From: Verticillium longisporum
Taxonomy: Eukaryota; Ascomycota; Sordariomycetes; Glomerellales; Plectosphaerellaceae
DNA: 64,000 nucleotides
Assembly: GCA_019188255.1 (NCBI GenBank)
Contig: JAETXT010000006.1
Span: 1,488,001 to 1,552,000 of the forward strand
Reading direction: 5' to 3'
The number at the start of each line of letters is the position of its first letter. Position 1 is the first letter of the stretch. A model generated the notes under the pieces. It was given only the letters and a program-made list of their open reading frames with translations. It ran no database searches and was not told the DNA's origin. Of this stretch, positions 60,418 to 64,000 are shown one piece after another. Made by a program: the position numbers and the translations under genes.

Positions 60418-62072
60418 TCACTCCTCCTCGTCTTTTGCAGACGATGAGATAGCTACCTGACAAGTTCTCGCGTTGTGGCCGGTCTTCCCGCATACGCTAC
60501 AGCATCGTTTCTTCGGCTGGGACCACGACGCGGGACCCGGGTTCTGCAGCGTTTCCTCTTTTATCTGGATATCTACTTCCTTCTGAGCAATCTTGTCCTG
60601 TCCCTCGCCTACAGCCATGCTTCCTCCTTCCCGGAGACGTAGCTTTTTGGCCCTCCGGCGTCGGCTTAGTGTAGCATTTTCCTCTCGAAGGATCATAACC
60701 TCTGACTTCAAAAGAGCGATCTGGTGCATAACACCCCGCGTCCCCTTCGCAAGATAGTCAACAGCATCTAAAATTGACGTTGGGGAGCTTCCCTGGTGGC
60801 GTGAGATTCGCCCTTTGATGAAGTCAGTCTGGGAACCTGCCTCGAGCAGGTTAGTGGGCGTCTTAGAGACCCAAGAATCACGCTCCCCGTGGGACGTCCC
60901 CGGAGGCGTCGTCGTCCTCAACCTCACATCCAGCTTTGACAGGACTGTTTCCGGGTTATGGGGGACAAGCCCCGCTCCTCGAAAGCCTCCCTGGATGTTT
61001 TTTCTGTCATTGCTTGCTGAAATGCAGCCGAAAACGCCGGGAAGAAGTCCTCTTTGCTGATGTGCGTTGTACCCGCCCTCATCCTATCCTCGATTTGCCG
61101 ACCGTATGCTTTCTTTAGTGGGCCAAAACACCCAACATCGAGAGGCTGGAGTAGATGTGACGAATGAGGAGGCATACAGAGTGTGATGATGTTGTTCTCC
61201 TTGCAGTAGAGTTCGAAGTCGACCGAGTGGTGACTTTCGTGGCCATCCAGGATCAGTAGGCGATAACCGCCCGAAGTACGGGACTTTGTATGCCTGTCAA
61301 AATGCCGAATCCATTCCAGACCAATATCATTCGTCGTCCAGCCGTTTGGAGATGTTGCGATTCTCCAGTCGCGAGAAATCGCGTCGTCCTGGTACCAGCT
61401 CGAGAGGTGGTACTTGCCCGAAACCACGATGAACGGCGGGACGGAGAAACCCAACGCGCCAACGCCCTGGATCACCGTAACCCATTCCCGGTTGCCTGGC
61501 TGCCTCATCTTCACATTGGACCGTCTTTCCGAACTGGTCACGACCATTCCGTTGGCGATAACGCCCATCTGGAAGCCGGTCTCGTCAAAGTTGTACATGT
61601 CAGCCTCTTGGATGCCGTACTTGGCGATCATGTTATGCACGAGGCGGAACCACGCGTTTATCGCGTCCGGATCTTCGCATTGGGCCCTCTTGTAGTCGTA
61701 CTTGCGAAAGAAACGCGTCCGGAGCTCTGGTTGCCGTTTGACGAAGTTTGCGGCCCAGTTCTTCCCGACGCGTGGCGCGTCACGGTCGGCAAGCAGGCGA
61801 TTCGCCATATCTCCGACCTCACCCAACCGGGGAGGGTAAGATCGCGCATCTAGGTCAAGGATATATTCGACAATAGTTTTCTCTTCTAGTACTGTTAATT
61901 TGGCAGAATTGGGCGGGCTTTCGCGTCGGGAGGGTTTGCCCTTCTGGCGTCGGAGGAGCGTCGTTAAGGGGACGGTGTAGATCCTCGCAGCACTCCGGGC
62001 GCTTAGGTTCGGGTCATTGTCCATAGCTTGGATAGCAAGGAATAATTGACCTTCTTTTGAAAGAGTCTCCAT
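60418..62072 (-). pseudogene. Pogo-type transposase of copy 1, with a frameshift near 60975
   Basis: The main frame starts at ATG 62072. It carries a psq-type helix-turn-helix (LSARSAARIYTVPLTTLLRR, about residues 23-42), a CENP-B-like second DNA-binding region, and a DDE domain with NFDETGFQMG, LILDGHESH and LLQPLDVGCFGPLK. Near 60974-60976 a G appears to be missing after GAGGAG, so this frame ends at 60924. The homologous C-terminus continues in the next frame to 60418, with a coiled-coil stretch and a CX2CX4HX4C zinc knuckle (CSVCGKTGHNARTC). The intact protein would be about 550 aa, normal for Fot-like elements. The second piece has no ATG of its own at the junction. Confidence 0.85.
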
Positions 62073-62124
62073 CGCGGGCGGAGGTGGAATCTGTAGAATT
62101 CAGGTGTAGGTCGTGGGCCCGGGC

Positions 62125-62170
62125 GAAGTGAACCACTCGCTTGGGTGAACCACTCGCTTGTGGATTACGT
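62125..62170 (-). repeat. Terminal inverted repeat, right
   Basis: Reverse complement of the left TIR except for one T/A difference at position 30. Confidence 0.85.
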
Positions 62171-62172
62171 TA

Positions 62173-62344
62173 TAGTATTATAAACTTAACTAAGTAAGCC
62201 TCGAAATCGGCTCTTTATAGTATATAGTCCTTTAAATAATAGAGACCTCTATAATAGGTATAAGACCTTTATATTAAGGGAGGGGGGTATAAATCTCTAT
62301 ATTAATATTAATTTATAAATCTATTATCCTCCTCTAAATAGGGG
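62173..62344. other. RIP-degraded spacer between the two pogo copies
   Basis: 172 bp of AT-rich, CA/TG-poor sequence like that left of 60308. It is probably part of the same degraded element into which both transposons inserted. Confidence 0.6.
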
Positions 62345-62346
62345 TA

Positions 62347-64000
62347 ACGTAATCCACAAGCGAGTGGTTCACCCATGCGAGTGGTTCACTTCACCCCGAC
62401 CCGACAAACATTCCGAGGAAAACCTCAACCCAAACGCCGTAAATCAATTAAAATCACTCCTCCTCGTCTTTTGCAGACGATGAGATAGCTACCTGACAAG
62501 TTCTCGCGTTGTGGCCGGTCTTCCCGCATACGCTACAGCATCGTTTCTTCGGCTGGGACCACGACGCGGGACCCGGGTTCTGCAGCGTTTCCTCTTTTAT
62601 CTGGATATCTACTTCCTTCTGAGCAATCTTGTCCTGTCCCTCGCCTACAGCCATGCTTCCTCCTTCCCGGAGACGTAGCTTTTTGGCCCTCCGGCGTCGG
62701 CTTAGTGTAGCATTTTCCTCTCGAAGGATCATAACCTCTGACTTCAAAAGAGCGATCTGGTGCATAACACCCCGCGTCCCCTTCGCAAGATAGTCAACAG
62801 CATCTAAAATTGACGTTGGGGAGCTTCCCTGGTGGCGTGAGATTCGCCCTTTGATGAAGTCAGTCTGGGAACCTGCCTCGAGCAGGTTAGTGGGCGTCTT
62901 AGAGACCCAAGAATCACGCTCCCCGTGGGACGTCCCCGGAGGCGTCGTCGTCCTCAACCTCACATCCAGCTTTGACAGGACTGTTTCCGGGTTATGGGGG
63001 ACAAGCCCCGCTCCTCGAAAGCCTCCCTGGATGTTTTTTCTGTCATTGCTTGCTGAAATGCAGCCGAAAACGCCGGGAAGAAGTCCTCTTTGCTGATGTG
63101 CGTTGTACCCGCCCTCATCCTATCCTCGATTTGCCGACCGTATGCTTTCTTTAGTGGGCCAAAACACCCAACATCGAGAGGCTGGAGTAGATGTGACGAA
63201 TGAGGAGGCATACAGAGTGTGATGATGTTGTTCTCCTTGCAGTAGAGTTCGAAGTCGACCGAGTGGTGACTTTCGTGGCCATCCAGGATCAGTAGGCGAT
63301 AACCGCCCGAAGTACGGGACTTTGTATGCCTGTCAAAATGCCGAATCCATTCCAGACCAATATCATTCGTCGTCCAGCCGTTTGGAGATGTTGCGATTCT
63401 CCAGTCGCGAGAAATCGCGTCGTCCTGGTACCAGCTCGAGAGGTGGTACTTGCCCGAAACCACGATGAACGGCGGGACGGAGAAACCCAACGCGCCAACG
63501 CCCTGGATCACCGTAACCCATTCCCGGTTGCCTGGCTGCCTCATCTTCACATTGGACCGTCTTTCCGAACTGGTCACGACCATTCCGTTGGCGATAACGC
63601 CCATCTGGAAGCCGGTCTCGTCAAAGTTGTACATGTCAGCCTCTTGGATGCCGTACTTGGCGATCATGTTATGCACGAGGCGGAACCACGCGTTTATCGC
63701 GTCCGGATCTTCGCATTGGGCCCTCTTGTAGTCGTACTTGCGAAAGAAACGCGTCCGGAGCTCTGGTTGCCGTTTGACGAAGTTTGCGGCCCAGTTCTTC
63801 CCGACGCGTGGCGCGTCACGGTCGGCAAGCAGGCGATTCGCCATATCTCCGACCTCACCCAACCGGGGAGGGTAAGATCGCGCATCTAGGTCAAGGATAT
63901 ATTCGACAATAGTTTTCTCTTCTAGTACTGTTAATTTGGCAGAATTGGGCGGGCTTTCGCGTCGGGAGGGTTTGCCCTTCTGGCGTCGGAGGAGCGTCGT
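62347..64000 (-). mobile_element. Pogo/Fot-like DNA transposon, copy 2, cut by window end
   Basis: Offset by 2036 bp from copy 1 and reading identically over all visible sequence. The left TIR is at 62347-62392 and TA (62345-62346) precedes it. About 206 bp, including the right TIR, lie beyond the window. Orientation is the same as copy 1. Confidence 0.92.
62454..64000 (-). pseudogene. Pogo-type transposase of copy 2, 5' end outside the window, same frameshift
   Basis: The DDE frame (end at 62960) and the C-terminal zinc-knuckle frame (62963-62454) repeat copy 1 residue for residue, with the same missing base near 63010-63012. The N-terminal start codon lies past base 64000. A shared lesion means both copies descend from one already-frameshifted source. 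Confidence 0.85.

Larger units (their letters stand above)
60311..62170 (-). mobile_element. Pogo/Fot-like DNA transposon, copy 1, complete (1860 bp)
   Basis: Terminal inverted repeats of 46 bp (60311-60356 and 62125-62170) differ at one position. TA dinucleotides flank both ends (60309-60310, 62171-62172), the target duplication of the Tc1/mariner/pogo superfamily. Composition is GC-balanced with no RIP signature, in sharp contrast to its surroundings, so the insertion postdates RIP there. It encodes one transposase split by a frameshift. Confidence 0.93.

Overview
The window comes from a filamentous ascomycete, probably a Sordariomycete (Colletotrichum/Fusarium-like). The evidence is genes with short 50-76 nt GT-AG introns, a Zn(II)2Cys6 regulator, a CBM1 domain, a DUF7025 AAA+ ATPase, Tad1-, gypsy-, copia- and pogo-type transposons, and the mutational signature of repeat-induced point mutation (RIP). 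The genus cannot be fixed from sequence alone. There are two compartments: a GC-balanced gene-bearing half (1 to about 32.9 kb, plus 40.0-41.4 kb) and an AT-rich half (32.9-40.0 and 41.4-62.3 kb) in which CpA and TpG are nearly absent.

Gene-bearing half, left to right. First is the 3' part of a Tad1-like LINE (1-3546) with a one-base frameshift. Next is a 657-aa Zn2Cys6 transcription factor (3598-5927, minus), divergent from a 362-aa 2-oxoglutarate/Fe(II) oxygenase (6874-8081, plus). Their shared promoter holds three CGG-N3-CCG sites. A dicarboxylate/amino-acid symporter pseudogene follows (9572-11068, minus; nonsense codon plus frameshift), then a 4.3 kb stretch with no recognisable gene. 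Then come a nucleotidyltransferase-fold protein (15379-16038, plus) and, convergent to it, a secreted CBM1 protein fused to a scytalone-dehydratase-like domain (16128-17167, minus). After these are a 766-aa DUF7025/AAA+ ATPase with an Arg-Ser insert (18290-20887, minus) and a secreted DUF7872-type gene (22233-24018, minus) that carries three RIP-type stops and a solo LTR in its intron. The run ends with a Na+/phosphate permease (25019-27114, minus) and an unrecognised 605-aa protein (29701-31564, minus).

Transposon half. A zinc-type alcohol dehydrogenase gene (32410-41033, minus) is split in exon 6 by a complete 7.1 kb Ty3/gypsy element (32882-39999) with 214-bp LTRs and a 5-bp target duplication. 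The solo LTR at 23.6 kb is the same family. Right of the gene lie a degraded tRNA-like sequence, an AT-rich tandem array, a Ty1/copia element (42679-50160, plus) and a second gypsy relic (about 50.2-60.3 kb, minus). All are RIP-degraded. Two identical pogo/Fot-like DNA transposons with no RIP damage (60311-62170 and 62347 to the window end) sit in this degraded DNA.

Exon structures were worked out by hand from splice consensus and frame continuity. Family names rest on motif recognition, not database searches. The oxygenase and its divergent regulator look like a two-gene regulated unit; the other genes look independent.
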